Virus record (IMG/VR): IMGVR_UViG_3300031772_000066
Span: 1-44,145 of that record
Length of the DNA stretch: 44,145 bases
Reading direction: 5' to 3' (one strand)
DNA from: a virus
A program made the translations under genes and the position numbers. Every line of letters begins with the position of its first letter. Position 1 is the stretch's first letter. The notes under the pieces are model-generated. The model worked only from the letters and a program-made list of their open reading frames with translations, had not been told where the DNA came from and did no database searches. This document shows positions 7,894 to 16,330 of the stretch, one piece after another.

Positions 7894-8691
7894 ATGGCTA
7901 GAGTGTTAGGAGCAGATAGTGCAGCAATAGTTCTTAACCAAGATATCTATGAGATATCAGCTACGGCGAAGCATAGGTTAGGGACTAGAGTACAACGTGG
8001 AGATAGAGTATATAGGTATGGGAAGGCTGGTGCAGCGATGACTAGTAATGCTGTAGCTTGTTGGAGTATCTATAATCAAACTATCGCATCTAGTTCAGTT
8101 CAAGCAGCAGCTCCAGCAGGACAGAACTATGTATATGTTACTGTTGGGAGTAGTGAAGGTCTAGCGAATAATGGAGTCTTCGCTAAAGACGATTTAGCAG
8201 GTGGGAGTATCTTACTCGCATTGACTAGTGGATATGGAGAGATATTTAACTTCATGATTACAGGCAATGACGCGTTAGCTTCAGCAGGAACTCTAAAGAT
8301 ATATTTGGATGGAGAGTTACCTGTAGCATTGACTACATCCAGTTATGTAGAAGCTCATGCATCTATCTACTCTGATGTAAGACATGGTGATATGGGTGGA
8401 TTTGCTATGTGTCTGGGAGTATCGATGAGGTTACTTACAGCAGCTGCTCCTTACGGATGGATACAGACATGGGGACCGTCGTGGTTAGCATCACAACCAG
8501 CTGTAGGTCTTGGTGCTCATGCACAAGAGGCTGTGTTTAGAGATGATGGGTCTATTGGTCTAAGGACTGATGCTACTGCCCCTGGTGGTACTGCTTACAC
8601 TATAAATGGGCAGACTGCAGGAGTTGTTATGTGTCATGCACAGAATAATACACAAGGTGCTCCATTTCTTTTCTTGCAAGTTGCACCTTAA
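7894..8691 (+). CDS. Putative capsid decoration/accessory head protein (265 aa)
   Basis: The protein is Ala/Gly/Thr/Ser rich, predicted beta-rich, without signal or membrane segments. It contains conserved-looking aromatic patches ('YGWIQTWGPSWLA'). Immediate position after the coat gene, and being flanked on both sides by RNA hairpins, suggests an abundant virion protein such as decoration or cement protein. I recognise no named family. The AAAGGA ribosome site lies 8 nt before the ATG. Confidence 0.65.
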   Translation: MARVLGADSAAIVLNQDIYEISATAKHRLGTRVQRGDRVYRYGKAGAAMTSNAVACWSIYNQTIASSSVQAAAPAGQNYVYVTVGSSEGLANNGVFAKDDLAGGSILLALTSGYGEIFNFMITGNDALASAGTLKIYLDGELPVALTTSSYVEAHASIYSDVRHGDMGGFAMCLGVSMRLLTAAAPYGWIQTWGPSWLASQPAVGLGAHAQEAVFRDDGSIGLRTDATAPGGTAYTINGQTAGVVMCHAQNNTQGAPFLFLQVAP

Positions 8692-8698
8692 CATAATC

Positions 8699-8728
8699 GA
8701 GATGGGAGGCAGAGATGTCTCCCATCTC
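8699..8728 (+). other. Perfect 10-bp RNA hairpin after the decoration gene
   Basis: GAGATGGGAG (8699-8708) pairs perfectly with 8719-8728 around a 10-nt loop. There is no following T run, so efficient intrinsic termination is unlikely. Reduced read-through, mRNA 3'-end protection or RNase III cleavage are possible. Confidence 0.6.
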
Positions 8729-8759
8729 CTTAATCAATTAAACGAAAAGGAGAACGAAA

Positions 8760-9032
8760 ATGGGATTGAGGAGTCAGGTTATAGACACTGTATTCAAAGG
8801 TAATGCAGACCCGCTCTCTAACATTCTTCATAATACGAAAGGAGTAGCTACCGACCCGCAGACATTGGTATTAGTTGCACCAAGAGGAACCTTCTTTTGT
8901 ATGGTTAATTGTGGAACTGCAGATGATGATGATGATGTATACATCAATACTGATGGTGCTTCTGCTTGGACTAAGATTTATGATGGGGGCACTTCAGGAC
9001 ACCACCTCTATCTACCTACAGTCGCACCATAA
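8760..9032 (+). CDS. Small head/neck protein of unknown function (90 aa)
   Basis: AAAAGGAG precedes the ATG. The sequence is beta-rich with an Asp run (residues about 55-59) in 'NCGTADDDDDVYINTDG' and ends in Pro-Thr-Val-Ala-Pro, similar in style to the end of the preceding protein (LQVAP). The shared tail suggests related virion proteins. No known family is recognised. Confidence 0.7.
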   Translation: MGLRSQVIDTVFKGNADPLSNILHNTKGVATDPQTLVLVAPRGTFFCMVNCGTADDDDDVYINTDGASAWTKIYDGGTSGHHLYLPTVAP

Positions 9033-9036
9033 AGAT

Positions 9037-9399
9037 ATGGCAAGTATATTCGATGCGGTAGTTATGGAAGAGTCTGCAGGCAACCCTCTAGCTGCTTCTA
9101 TTAAAGGAGCGAGAGGGTTGATGCAGATTACTCAACCAGCTATTGACGATTATAACACATATAATCGTCAAAAGATGACAATGGATGATATGTGGGATAG
9201 TGGAAAGAATAAGACGGTTGGGGAGTGGTATCTTGCAGACCGTATACCTAAAATGTTAAAGGCGTATAAGTTACCAGTTACAACAGAAAATATATTGTGG
9301 GCATATAATGCGGGGATAGGGAATGTGGTGAAGGGTATAAAGCCGAAGGAGACGGTGGCGTATATAGATAAAGTGATGGGTAGGGTTAAGGAGAAGTAG
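9037..9399 (+). CDS. Lytic transglycosylase, SLT fold (120 aa)
   Basis: This is a compact murein-cleaving domain. Glu12 begins the signature ESAGNPxAxSxxGAxGLMQI (residues 12-31), and the AYNAG motif follows near residue 90. Such enzymes cleave the glycan strand between MurNAc and GlcNAc. Placement among head-neck genes points to a virion-borne activity for DNA entry, though a lysis role cannot be excluded because no other endolysin was found. I start at ATG 9037, four bases after the previous stop; an upstream in-frame extension to 8875 would run inside the preceding gene and is unlikely. Confidence 0.88.
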   Translation: MASIFDAVVMEESAGNPLAASIKGARGLMQITQPAIDDYNTYNRQKMTMDDMWDSGKNKTVGEWYLADRIPKMLKAYKLPVTTENILWAYNAGIGNVVKGIKPKETVAYIDKVMGRVKEK

Positions 9400-9401
9400 A
9401 G

Positions 9402-10094
9402 ATGGCTATGGTATTAGCGGACTTTGTAAGTGAGGTTAGGGAGAATATAAAGAGGGATACGACAGGAGTAGCGGATGTGAGAGTAGAGAGGTGGGTGAAT
9501 TGGGCGCAGGGATACCTCTCGGACTTACATACGTATAAGGAGATGAGGAAGTCAGATGCCACTTCCTTCACAACGGATGGGGATAATTCGTTAGCTTGGC
9601 CGACTCGGATGAAGGATTTGTATTCAATCACAGTGCAGGATGGGAGTAGGTCGAGGAAGTTGATATATGTGAAGGCGAGAGATTTCGACACCATCATCCC
9701 ACGAGCAGCCATATATAGTGAAGGATTGCCAGAGTGGTATGTGGACTTTGGGTCGACATTCGAACTATTCCCCATCCCAGATGCGAAGTATTTCTTAAAT
9801 AGACGATGGAGTCAACACCCTATCGACTTAACTGTTGGGGTGGCGTCTCCGTTGTTGAGGAAAGATGCATTGATAACTGCGATGGCAACCGTGTTTGGGT
9901 TCTATACTCTGCGGGAGATAGAGGATGCGGGGTATTGGGGAGGGGAGATTGTGCCAGCTTTATATGAGGCGAGTTTGACTGGAGACCACTCAGGGGAGGA
10001 TTGGGTACCGGTGGCGAGAGGATTTAAGATTGGAAATACAACTAGTTTAAGTGGACAATGGTGGCTCAATCCATTTACTGGGCGTAATGTTTAG
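9402..10094 (+). CDS. Head-tail adaptor/connector-like protein (230 aa)
   Basis: AAGGAG lies 7 nt before the ATG. The N-terminal helices ('VSEVRENIKRDTTGVADVR...W', about residues 9-33), a central beta region with 'LPEWYVDFGSTFELFP', and a C-terminal helical part match the general form of podoviral gp6/gp4-type adaptors that sit beneath the portal. Position after the portal/coat block supports this. Its stop codon overlaps the flank of the palindrome at 10091. Confidence 0.65.
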   Translation: MAMVLADFVSEVRENIKRDTTGVADVRVERWVNWAQGYLSDLHTYKEMRKSDATSFTTDGDNSLAWPTRMKDLYSITVQDGSRSRKLIYVKARDFDTIIPRAAIYSEGLPEWYVDFGSTFELFPIPDAKYFLNRRWSQHPIDLTVGVASPLLRKDALITAMATVFGFYTLREIEDAGYWGGEIVPALYEASLTGDHSGEDWVPVARGFKIGNTTSLSGQWWLNPFTGRNV

Positions 10095-10119
10095 TAAGTT
10101 CAATTATTGAAATTACTAA
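10091..10119. repeat. Dispersed palindrome copy 2, extended form
   Basis: The 23-nt unit at 10094-10116 has core TTCAATTATTGAA with arms GTAAG and ATTAC, extended by TTA and TAA on the two sides to a 29-nt dyad. It lies 25 nt before the ATG at 10142. It is the reverse complement of the copy at 29671. Confidence 0.9.
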
Positions 10120-10141
10120 ATTTAGTTAAAGGAGAGTAAAA

Positions 10142-10441
10142 ATGTCACTATATAAAGAGATAACTTTTAAAGGGGTTGTGTGTAACTACCATAAAATTTG
10201 GAGTATAGATGGAGAGTTTGCTGTACAGTCTCCCAACTCTAATGAATACACCTCTATAAATGTGGAAGTAGCATTGTATAAAGATGAAGCTACTCGTGCA
10301 ATAAATGTAGGTAACTACCTGAGGTTGAAGGAGTATCATTTTTTACACGACACACCTAACGCTCCTGTTAATGAGAGTATTACGAAAGTGTATAAAGCAC
10401 TTAAGCATTTGCCAGAGTTTAATGAAGCAGTTGATGTTTAA
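10142..10441 (+). CDS. Small protein of unknown function (99 aa)
   Basis: AAAGGAGAG precedes the ATG. The N-terminal 60 residues are beta-rich with aromatic residues, followed by a helical tail. It fits between adaptor and fibre genes and is the first gene after palindrome copy 2. The beta-strand portion resembles small phage tail-completion-region proteins in style, but no family can be assigned. Confidence 0.7.
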   Translation: MSLYKEITFKGVVCNYHKIWSIDGEFAVQSPNSNEYTSINVEVALYKDEATRAINVGNYLRLKEYHFLHDTPNAPVNESITKVYKALKHLPEFNEAVDV

Positions 10442-10465
10442 CAATCCGTGAAGGGGGAGGAAGAG

Positions 10466-10858
10466 ATGGCTATATCTAAGCGACCAATGGTTGGGGGTGC
10501 ATTCTATAAAGGGTATGTCCTGGCGGTAGGAGCAGCGCCTGGTGACCACGTCCTCAACCTTATGGTGATGGCGGATAAATCCTGTGCCTTAAATGGGATA
10601 ACGGTGGTGCCAGAAAAGTATGGTGCTCTCGACCACTTCAAACTAGAACACATCAATTCTAGTGGAGTGGTGGTGGCGTTGATTGTGGATAATGTATATA
10701 ATGTAGGTGCACATATAGCTTGGCTCTTCGATTTCCCCTCCCTTGAGTTGATGGAGGCAGGAGATATATTTCGGCTAACGTATACAAATGTGGCAGGGGT
10801 GGCTATGAATGTATACATCAATCTAGAGAGATTAACTACGAAGGATGGAGGAATGTAA
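10466..10858 (+). CDS. Beta-rich virion protein of unknown function (130 aa)
   Basis: I place the start at ATG 10466 because GGGGGAGG at 10453-10460 lies inside the longer reading frame that begins at GTG 10448. The protein is hydrophobic and strand-rich with an 'AGDIFRLTYTNVAG' C-terminal segment like phage jelly-roll or decoration domains. It overlaps the next start by TAATG. A structural role in neck or fibre is inferred from context. Confidence 0.72.
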   Translation: MAISKRPMVGGAFYKGYVLAVGAAPGDHVLNLMVMADKSCALNGITVVPEKYGALDHFKLEHINSSGVVVALIVDNVYNVGAHIAWLFDFPSLELMEAGDIFRLTYTNVAGVAMNVYINLERLTTKDGGM

Positions 10859-11400
10859 TGGGACAGACCGCGATGGGGGCTGGTGGTGAAGAAGACTTAG
10901 GAGTAAAGGTGATAACTCAAAAGTTGGATAAGAAGATTGTGTTGGAGGATGTGGAGATTAGGACGAAGGTGGTGGAGATACAAGTCCCTCGTTTTGTAGA
11001 TAAAATTGTGGAGTTACCAATCTATAAAAATAAAGAGATTGTGGTGACGGATGTGAAGGTGGTGGAGAGAGAGGTAGAGACACAAACTTTCAAACTACAT
11101 GAGAATTTGGTGGAGATAGATAAGCCATATTATAAAGAGGTGGTGGTAGAGGTGCCTCGTTTCGTTAACAAAGACATCATCAATCCTATCTTTAAAGATA
11201 CAGAAGTGATGAGAGAAGTATTGAAGGTGGTGGAGAAGATAAAAATAGAAGAAAAAGTGGTAGAAGTAACTACCTATAAATTGGTGGAAGAGATAGTGAA
11301 AGTGCCTAAGATACAGTATATTCCAACGGAAGTGGAGAGAGTGGTGTGGAAAGATGTTCCTCGTGAACGGTGCAGTCATTGTGGGAAGGGGATAGAGTGA
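10858..11400 (+). CDS. Alveolin-like Val/Glu/Lys repeat protein with C-terminal CxxC (180 aa)
   Basis: The chain is almost entirely short alternating strands such as VVEIQVPRF and EIVKVPK. Two units of about 51-54 residues (38-88 and 95-148) are clearly related: VPRFVDKIVELPIYKNKE and VPRFVNKDIINPIFKDTE. This EKxVEVP-type pattern resembles alveolin repeats of protist cytoskeletons and similar repeats in some bacterial and phage proteins. It ends with CSHC (172-175), a possible zinc knuckle. It probably forms an extended fibrous or sheath-like part of the particle; function is not established. TAATG links it to the upstream gene and GTGA to the downstream one. Confidence 0.75.
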   Translation: MGQTAMGAGGEEDLGVKVITQKLDKKIVLEDVEIRTKVVEIQVPRFVDKIVELPIYKNKEIVVTDVKVVEREVETQTFKLHENLVEIDKPYYKEVVVEVPRFVNKDIINPIFKDTEVMREVLKVVEKIKIEEKVVEVTTYKLVEEIVKVPKIQYIPTEVERVVWKDVPRERCSHCGKGIE

Positions 11401-12059
11401 GTATTAGGATAGAAGATTACTTTGGAGATGCACCATCAGATGGAACAATGTATGGTCAAAGGAATGGTGCTTGGGAAAGAATAACTTTAATGCCCCCAGT
11501 GGATGAATACTGGGATATTACGGAAGGACTACCTCCTACTCCTGAAGAAGGAGATAGATATATTTCTGATGGAACAGATGAAGACTTAGGTTGGTATGAT
11601 GGATATGTCTATGAGTGGACTGATGGGGAATGGATAGAATCAATACCTGTAGAAGGTTGGATGGTGTGGTTAATATTTGAAATGGTATTCTGGGTTTTCT
11701 TCTCTGGAGGTTGGATGGAAATGGGAGATGGTTCATTCTTAAGACTTGATGGAACAAATTCACCATCAGCAGACATATATTCAAGTTATGGATTTATTAT
11801 ACGTAGTCTTGGAATAACTGGACCTGAAGGTGATGGATTGGTTACCTTTACTCTTGCAGGAGCATATACAGCGGATGTAACAGTTCCAACTGAAAGCGGG
11901 AAACTTGCATTACAAACAGATATTCCAGACTTTGAAACCGACTCCCTCTCTCTACACCTCAACCAATCCACCCCCCAACGAGTAATCAATGACGCCCCGC
12001 ATTTTGATGGGGGGATTAAAATAAAGTCAGGACAGAAACTAATACTGGATGGAGATTAA
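11397..12059 (+). CDS. Tail fibre protein with DUF2793-like domain (220 aa)
   Basis: The segment about residues 40-95 (pattern P-x-x-GDRYISDGT...GWYDGYVYEWTDGEW...PVEGW) matches the DUF2793-type module seen in phage fibres, Trp- and Gly-rich with repeated short strands. The C-terminal half resembles fibre shaft sequence. I start at GTG 11397, after AAGGGG, overlapping the upstream TGA as GTGA; the longer frame from GTG 11370 would overlap the preceding gene further. It probably contributes to receptor binding. Confidence 0.72.
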   Translation: MSIRIEDYFGDAPSDGTMYGQRNGAWERITLMPPVDEYWDITEGLPPTPEEGDRYISDGTDEDLGWYDGYVYEWTDGEWIESIPVEGWMVWLIFEMVFWVFFSGGWMEMGDGSFLRLDGTNSPSADIYSSYGFIIRSLGITGPEGDGLVTFTLAGAYTADVTVPTESGKLALQTDIPDFETDSLSLHLNQSTPQRVINDAPHFDGGIKIKSGQKLILDGD

Positions 12060-12061
12060 CT

Positions 12062-13312
12062 ATGGCAGATAATGTAGATTTAAATGTTATGACTGGAGGG
12101 TCAACAGTAGCAACTGACAATGTTCAGGTAACTGGGCAGGCAGCTGCTGGGCATGTTCAATTTATTAAGTTGGTAGACGGAACTGCTAACGGGGTTGCTC
12201 CGATTGCTTCAGGTGGTGGTGTCGAAGCTGGGGCTTTACGAGTTACTATCGCTTCCGACTCGACAGGTGTAGTAGCAGTCACCAACGCAGGAATAACTAC
12301 CATAGCAGGGGCAGTCACAGGGACAGAGATGCAATGTGATGTTATTACTATGCCTACCGTAACAGTTAATGCCCACGCAGTTACTAACGCAGGAACTTTT
12401 GTTGTGCAAGAAAATGGCGCAGCTCTTACAGCACTTCAACTTATTGATAATGCTATCTCTGGTGCTGGGTTCAATATCACGCAGGTTAATGGTGAGACGA
12501 TAGATGTCGGCGCAGGTACAGAAGCCGCCGCTATCCGTGTTACGCTTCCTACTGACGGAACGGGTGTTGTGAAATTAGGTGCTGGCACAGCGGAGATAGG
12601 TAAACTTGCGGCGGGGACGGCTGAGATAGGAAAACTCGGAGCAGGTACAGCAGAAATCGGCAAGTTAGCGGCTGGCACTGCAAATATAGGTGATGTAGAC
12701 ATAATAAGCGGAACAGTAACAACGGTTTCAACAGTAACCAACCTTTCTCAACTTGGCGGTCAAGCTATATCAATGGGAACAGGAACAAGAGATGCAGGAA
12801 CGCAGAGGGTAACTATTGCGACTAATGACGCTGTTCCTGTTACCTTTACAGGTTCTACGGATGTTGCTACACAAACAACTCTTGCTGCGATAAATACCAA
12901 ACTTGCTACGGGAACGGTTATTGGTGATGTCAACCTTGGTGCCACCGATAACGCAGTGTTAGACTCTATCGTTACCAATACTAACCGTGCCGCAATCACA
13001 GGTTACGGACAAGCTAAATTAGATAATGCAGATGTAACTACAGCTCAAGTCTTAGTCGCCGCAGTAGCAAGTAATAAGTTTTATATCACCTCGATTATCT
13101 TTTCAGCCGCAGCCGCAGGTTCTTACTGGATAGAAGATGACGATGCCGCACAGATAACTTGCAAATGGACTTTAGCGGCAAATGGCGGTGTTTCGTGGAG
13201 CTGTCCGATAGATACACCGTTTAAGTCAACAACGGTGAATAAGGGTTTAAAAGTTAAAGGTTCAGCCGCTGGAGTTATTGGCTGTATGATTACTTATTAT
13301 ACTTTAGCGTAA
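12062..13312 (+). CDS. Repetitive tail fibre/shaft protein (416 aa)
   Basis: The protein is Ala/Gly/Thr/Val rich and strand-rich. Four perfect-register 10-residue repeats (consensus L-[GA]-A-G-T-A-E-I-G-K) occupy residues 172-211. This low-complexity, no-membrane profile suits a fibre shaft. Weak GGAG site 8 nt upstream. Base use differs from the packaging genes (more C and less G-rich purine bias), like the following fibre genes. Confidence 0.7.
   Translation: MADNVDLNVMTGGSTVATDNVQVTGQAAAGHVQFIKLVDGTANGVAPIASGGGVEAGALRVTIASDSTGVVAVTNAGITTIAGAVTGTEMQCDVITMPTVTVNAHAVTNAGTFVVQENGAALTALQLIDNAISGAGFNITQVNGETIDVGAGTEAAAIRVTLPTDGTGVVKLGAGTAEIGKLAAGTAEIGKLGAGTAEIGKLAAGTANIGDVDIISGTVTTVSTVTNLSQLGGQAISMGTGTRDAGTQRVTIATNDAVPVTFTGSTDVATQTTLAAINTKLATGTVIGDVNLGATDNAVLDSIVTNTNRAAITGYGQAKLDNADVTTAQVLVAAVASNKFYITSIIFSAAAAGSYWIEDDDAAQITCKWTLAANGGVSWSCPIDTPFKSTTVNKGLKVKGSAAGVIGCMITYYTLA
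12575..12694 (+). repeat. Four tandem 30-nt coding repeats
   Basis: Four in-frame 30-nt units encode LGAGTAEIGK, LAAGTAEIGK, LGAGTAEIGK and LAAGTANIGD. Codons differ between copies (GCGGGG, GCAGGT, GCTGGC), so the amino-acid repeat is old or selected, not a recent slippage product. Confidence 0.85.
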
Positions 13313-13331
13313 AGAAATATGAGGTGTAAAT

Positions 13332-13724
13332 ATGGCAGACAGAATTAGAATTCAGGTTCAATTCCGTAAGGCATGGTGGATGTGCCCCTCTTGTGGACAG
13401 GAAGATTACGAAGATTTTAATGTAGCGGGGGGGAATACTTACGAGCATCACTGTTCTCACTGTAATGCTTGGTTTAATAACTTCAAGGAATACAACGGAT
13501 GCCTTTCTTTCTCTCCTGAAGAATATGATAAATTAGCAGAAAAAGATATATCCGATGCTAAAACTATTATTATTGACAAATGGGTTTATGATGTTAAAAA
13601 CCCACCGCCTTATGTCGAACCTACCAAAGCACAGTTGGAAGCAGAAAAAGAACAAAAACTTCAAGAGATAGCAAGTTTAGACACAAGGATAGTGGAAGCA
13701 CAAAGTAAAGAGGCGATAAAATAA
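13332..13724 (+). CDS. Zinc-ribbon protein in the fibre cassette (130 aa)
   Basis: CPSCG (residues about 18-22) and a later HHCSHC pair make a four-Cys zinc ribbon in the N-terminal half. The C-terminal 45 residues are a charged coiled coil (QLEAEKEQKLQEIASLD). Such proteins next to fibres may be assembly factors or chaperones. This role is inference. Confidence 0.7.
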   Translation: MADRIRIQVQFRKAWWMCPSCGQEDYEDFNVAGGNTYEHHCSHCNAWFNNFKEYNGCLSFSPEEYDKLAEKDISDAKTIIIDKWVYDVKNPPPYVEPTKAQLEAEKEQKLQEIASLDTRIVEAQSKEAIK

Positions 13725-13725
13725 C

Positions 13726-16107
13726 ATGAGTCAAGTCTGCACATGGAAAGGTGATGGTGGAACAGATACGAACTTTGCGACAGCTAATAACTGGCATGGT
13801 TCTGTCGCTGACCATACTGCTCCCGTAGCGGGAGATGATGTGGTCATGGCTAACGCTGTTAATTGTGCGATAGCCGCCAATACTGTTGCCTTAAAATCCC
13901 TTGATATGACAGGTTATACGGGCACTTTGTCTGGGGCATCTTCCATCACGGTTAGAGGATTAGCTTCCACAACTGATGTTGTTAAGATTGCAGGAACAAT
14001 TTCTTGGACAGGGACACTTAATCTAAATCCTGTTGCGGCGGATACAGATATTCAACTTACTGCTAATGCAAAATCACTTACCGCAATTACAATAAACGGA
14101 AATACTGCTGGTGATGTAATGTTCATGGATGCGGTTACCTTGACAGGTGCTTGCACCCTTACTAACGGACATCTTCACGCCGACGGAGATAGCGACGACC
14201 ACGCAAACGCACATAGTTGGGTTAATTTTACAACTGCAACAGGAACGAAAACTTTTATCGGCGGAAATTGCACAATTACTCTTACAAAAGCATCGGGAAC
14301 TGCTTGGTCTTGGTCAACCACAAATGCTACTCTTACCGAAGGAACTTGCACAATAGTATGTAACGGTGCAACGCCTACTTTTGCGGGTGGAGGAGAAACC
14401 TACGCAACTGTTACATTCAACACGGGTGCGGGTGTTCACACCATAACAGGAGCAAATACTTTTGGAACATTAAACTTCGCAGGTTCGGCGGTAAAAACAG
14501 ACTCTCTAATAACCCCCACAGGAACGATAGTCACAGGAACTCTTAATTTAGATGGAAACTCAAGCATTAACCGTATTTTTGTTCAATCAGAAACATTAGG
14601 AACCGTATCTACCCTCACCCTCACAGGAGCCACAATATCAGGCTGTTCTAATGTAGATTTCAGAGATATAACCTTCGTAAAGAATGGTGCGATTTCTGCC
14701 GCCGCAAGTAATGGCGGTGATGGCGATGTAAGATTTACTACAAGTGCTGTTCACGGTCTTACCGTAGGTGAAAAGGTTACTATCGCAGGAATGGGTGAGG
14801 CAACTTATAATGGCTTAAAAACAGTTTCCGCAGTATCTGATACCACTCACTTTGAAATAGATGTCGCTTACTCTGCCAATGGTGATGAGGTAGGGACTTA
14901 TGGTGGAGTAGATTTATCAGGTATCTCGGGTTTGTCGGGAGATTGCGGTGGCAATACCATTACAGGCGGCGGGACACTTATATTTACTACAGCTGATGAT
15001 TGGTATTTCTACCAGACGACTAATAGTGGAACTCATAACTTCTCTGACTACACACAATGGTATCAAATTTCTGGCGGGACTACGCAGATGGCTTCTACAA
15101 GGTGCGTCCTTCCGCAAGACAATGCCTATTTTGATGCTTCAAGTATAAACGGAACTGGCACAGTTACAGTAGACCAAGATATGCCGAGAGTGTGTAAGAC
15201 GCTTGATTTTACAGGTGTAGATGCGATGGCGTTTCATATGAATAATATTGCACAGACGTTGTATGGGGGGTTAACGTTTGTAAGTAATGTTACTCTGACT
15301 CAATCAAAAAATATATATTTTGAAGGTAGGAATAGCTTTGTTCTGACAACTAATAATGTTAAAATGGGAGCATCGGGATATTCTGGACATCTTTATATTC
15401 AAATGATTGGAGGAACATTAACTCTTGGTTCAAATTTTGTTTATGATACTAATACAAATATTTTTTATATCAATAATGGAACATTCGATGCTGATATTTA
15501 TAATGTAACTGCGTTCGTGAATAGTTCTAATAGTAACACAAGAACTATTCTTATGGGGAGTGGAATTTGGACGGTACGAAGTGATTCCACAGTCTCGGGT
15601 TGGAATTTAGAAACAATCACAAATTTAACAAATCCAACTACAATGGGCGAAACTTCAACCATAAATTTTGGATTAACATCTGGTTCAACTGCTCAAAAAT
15701 TTGCGGGTGGAGGTTGTGTTTATAATAATATAACAATGGTAACTGGGAATACTGGCATAGTTACCCTCACAGGCTCCAACACCTTCGCCACCTTCACTAT
15801 CAATGCCCCTAAGACTGTCAAATTCACCGACGGCACAGACCAGACAGTTACCTCTTTCGTAGCCACAGGCACAGCAGTCAATGGGATTACACTTAACGGC
15901 ACATCAACGGCAGGGTGGAAAATATCAGATACCACAGGGACGAATACTGTATCCTACTGTGATATTTCCTATTCAACAGCAGAGGGCGGGGCAACTTGGG
16001 ATGCAAGCGACGGAACGAATGCCAATACGATAGGCAATAGCGGGTGGACATGGCCGGCGGGCGGAGCAACAGGCTTTATGACTACAAGTAAATTCTGGGG
16101 TGCGTAA
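13726..16107 (+). CDS. Large beta-helical tail fibre/spike (793 aa)
   Basis: The N-terminus has the pattern W-K-G-D-G-G-T...NNW...PVAGDDVV, frequent at the start of phage and bacterial beta-helix adhesins. The rest is made of Thr/Ala/Gly-rich strands with recurring TLTGA and GTLxLG-like turns, as in right-handed beta-helices. Residues about 319-393 contain an inserted module (AVHGLTVGEKVTIAGMGEATYNG) of a kind common in fibres. It likely mediates host attachment. No depolymerase active site could be picked out. The ribosome site is weak (GAGG about 12 nt upstream). Confidence 0.8.
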   Translation: MSQVCTWKGDGGTDTNFATANNWHGSVADHTAPVAGDDVVMANAVNCAIAANTVALKSLDMTGYTGTLSGASSITVRGLASTTDVVKIAGTISWTGTLNLNPVAADTDIQLTANAKSLTAITINGNTAGDVMFMDAVTLTGACTLTNGHLHADGDSDDHANAHSWVNFTTATGTKTFIGGNCTITLTKASGTAWSWSTTNATLTEGTCTIVCNGATPTFAGGGETYATVTFNTGAGVHTITGANTFGTLNFAGSAVKTDSLITPTGTIVTGTLNLDGNSSINRIFVQSETLGTVSTLTLTGATISGCSNVDFRDITFVKNGAISAAASNGGDGDVRFTTSAVHGLTVGEKVTIAGMGEATYNGLKTVSAVSDTTHFEIDVAYSANGDEVGTYGGVDLSGISGLSGDCGGNTITGGGTLIFTTADDWYFYQTTNSGTHNFSDYTQWYQISGGTTQMASTRCVLPQDNAYFDASSINGTGTVTVDQDMPRVCKTLDFTGVDAMAFHMNNIAQTLYGGLTFVSNVTLTQSKNIYFEGRNSFVLTTNNVKMGASGYSGHLYIQMIGGTLTLGSNFVYDTNTNIFYINNGTFDADIYNVTAFVNSSNSNTRTILMGSGIWTVRSDSTVSGWNLETITNLTNPTTMGETSTINFGLTSGSTAQKFAGGGCVYNNITMVTGNTGIVTLTGSNTFATFTINAPKTVKFTDGTDQTVTSFVATGTAVNGITLNGTSTAGWKISDTTGTNTVSYCDISYSTAEGGATWDASDGTNANTIGNSGWTWPAGGATGFMTTSKFWGA

Positions 16108-16244
16108 TGTTATTACTCTTTTTCACAGGTGAAGGGACAGCTGTAACACCTAACAATACTTATTTCATCTGTTCTTCAACCGACCCTGATGTATTAGATA
16201 TGTATTGCGACGGAGTTTTGACAGGAAGATTGACGGTGGCTTAA
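16107..16244 (+). CDS. Mini-ORF A in fibre cassette (45 aa)
   Basis: ATG overlaps the stop of the large fibre (TAATG), and the stop overlaps the next ATG (TAATG), so it is translationally coupled on both sides. The middle reads NNTYFICSSTDPDV, then DMYCDGVL. The same N-x-TY...D...Y-x-DG-[VI]-L pattern is found in the adjacent mini-ORF. It is short and lacks a separate ribosome site. It may be a real small fibre-associated subunit or a decayed piece. Confidence 0.5.
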   Translation: MLLLFFTGEGTAVTPNNTYFICSSTDPDVLDMYCDGVLTGRLTVA

Positions 16245-16330
16245 TGAGTGCGAACGATACTTATATAGACTTAACCGGCGATACAATTAGATTTTATGTT
16301 GACGGAATTTTAATCTTGGAGATAAACTAA
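16244..16330 (+). CDS. Mini-ORF B, related to mini-ORF A (28 aa)
   Basis: The ORF is bounded by TAATG and TAAATG junctions. NDTYIDLTGDTIRFYVDGILILEI parallels mini-ORF A, indicating a duplication of one strand-turn-strand unit. Similar units occur inside phage fibres, so A and B could be fragments of one once-fused fibre gene. Confidence 0.45.
   Translation: MSANDTYIDLTGDTIRFYVDGILILEIN

Noticed and set aside
8875-9036. Longer start for the transglycosylase
   Set aside because: It would translate the preceding gene in another frame; the SLT domain begins directly after ATG 9037.
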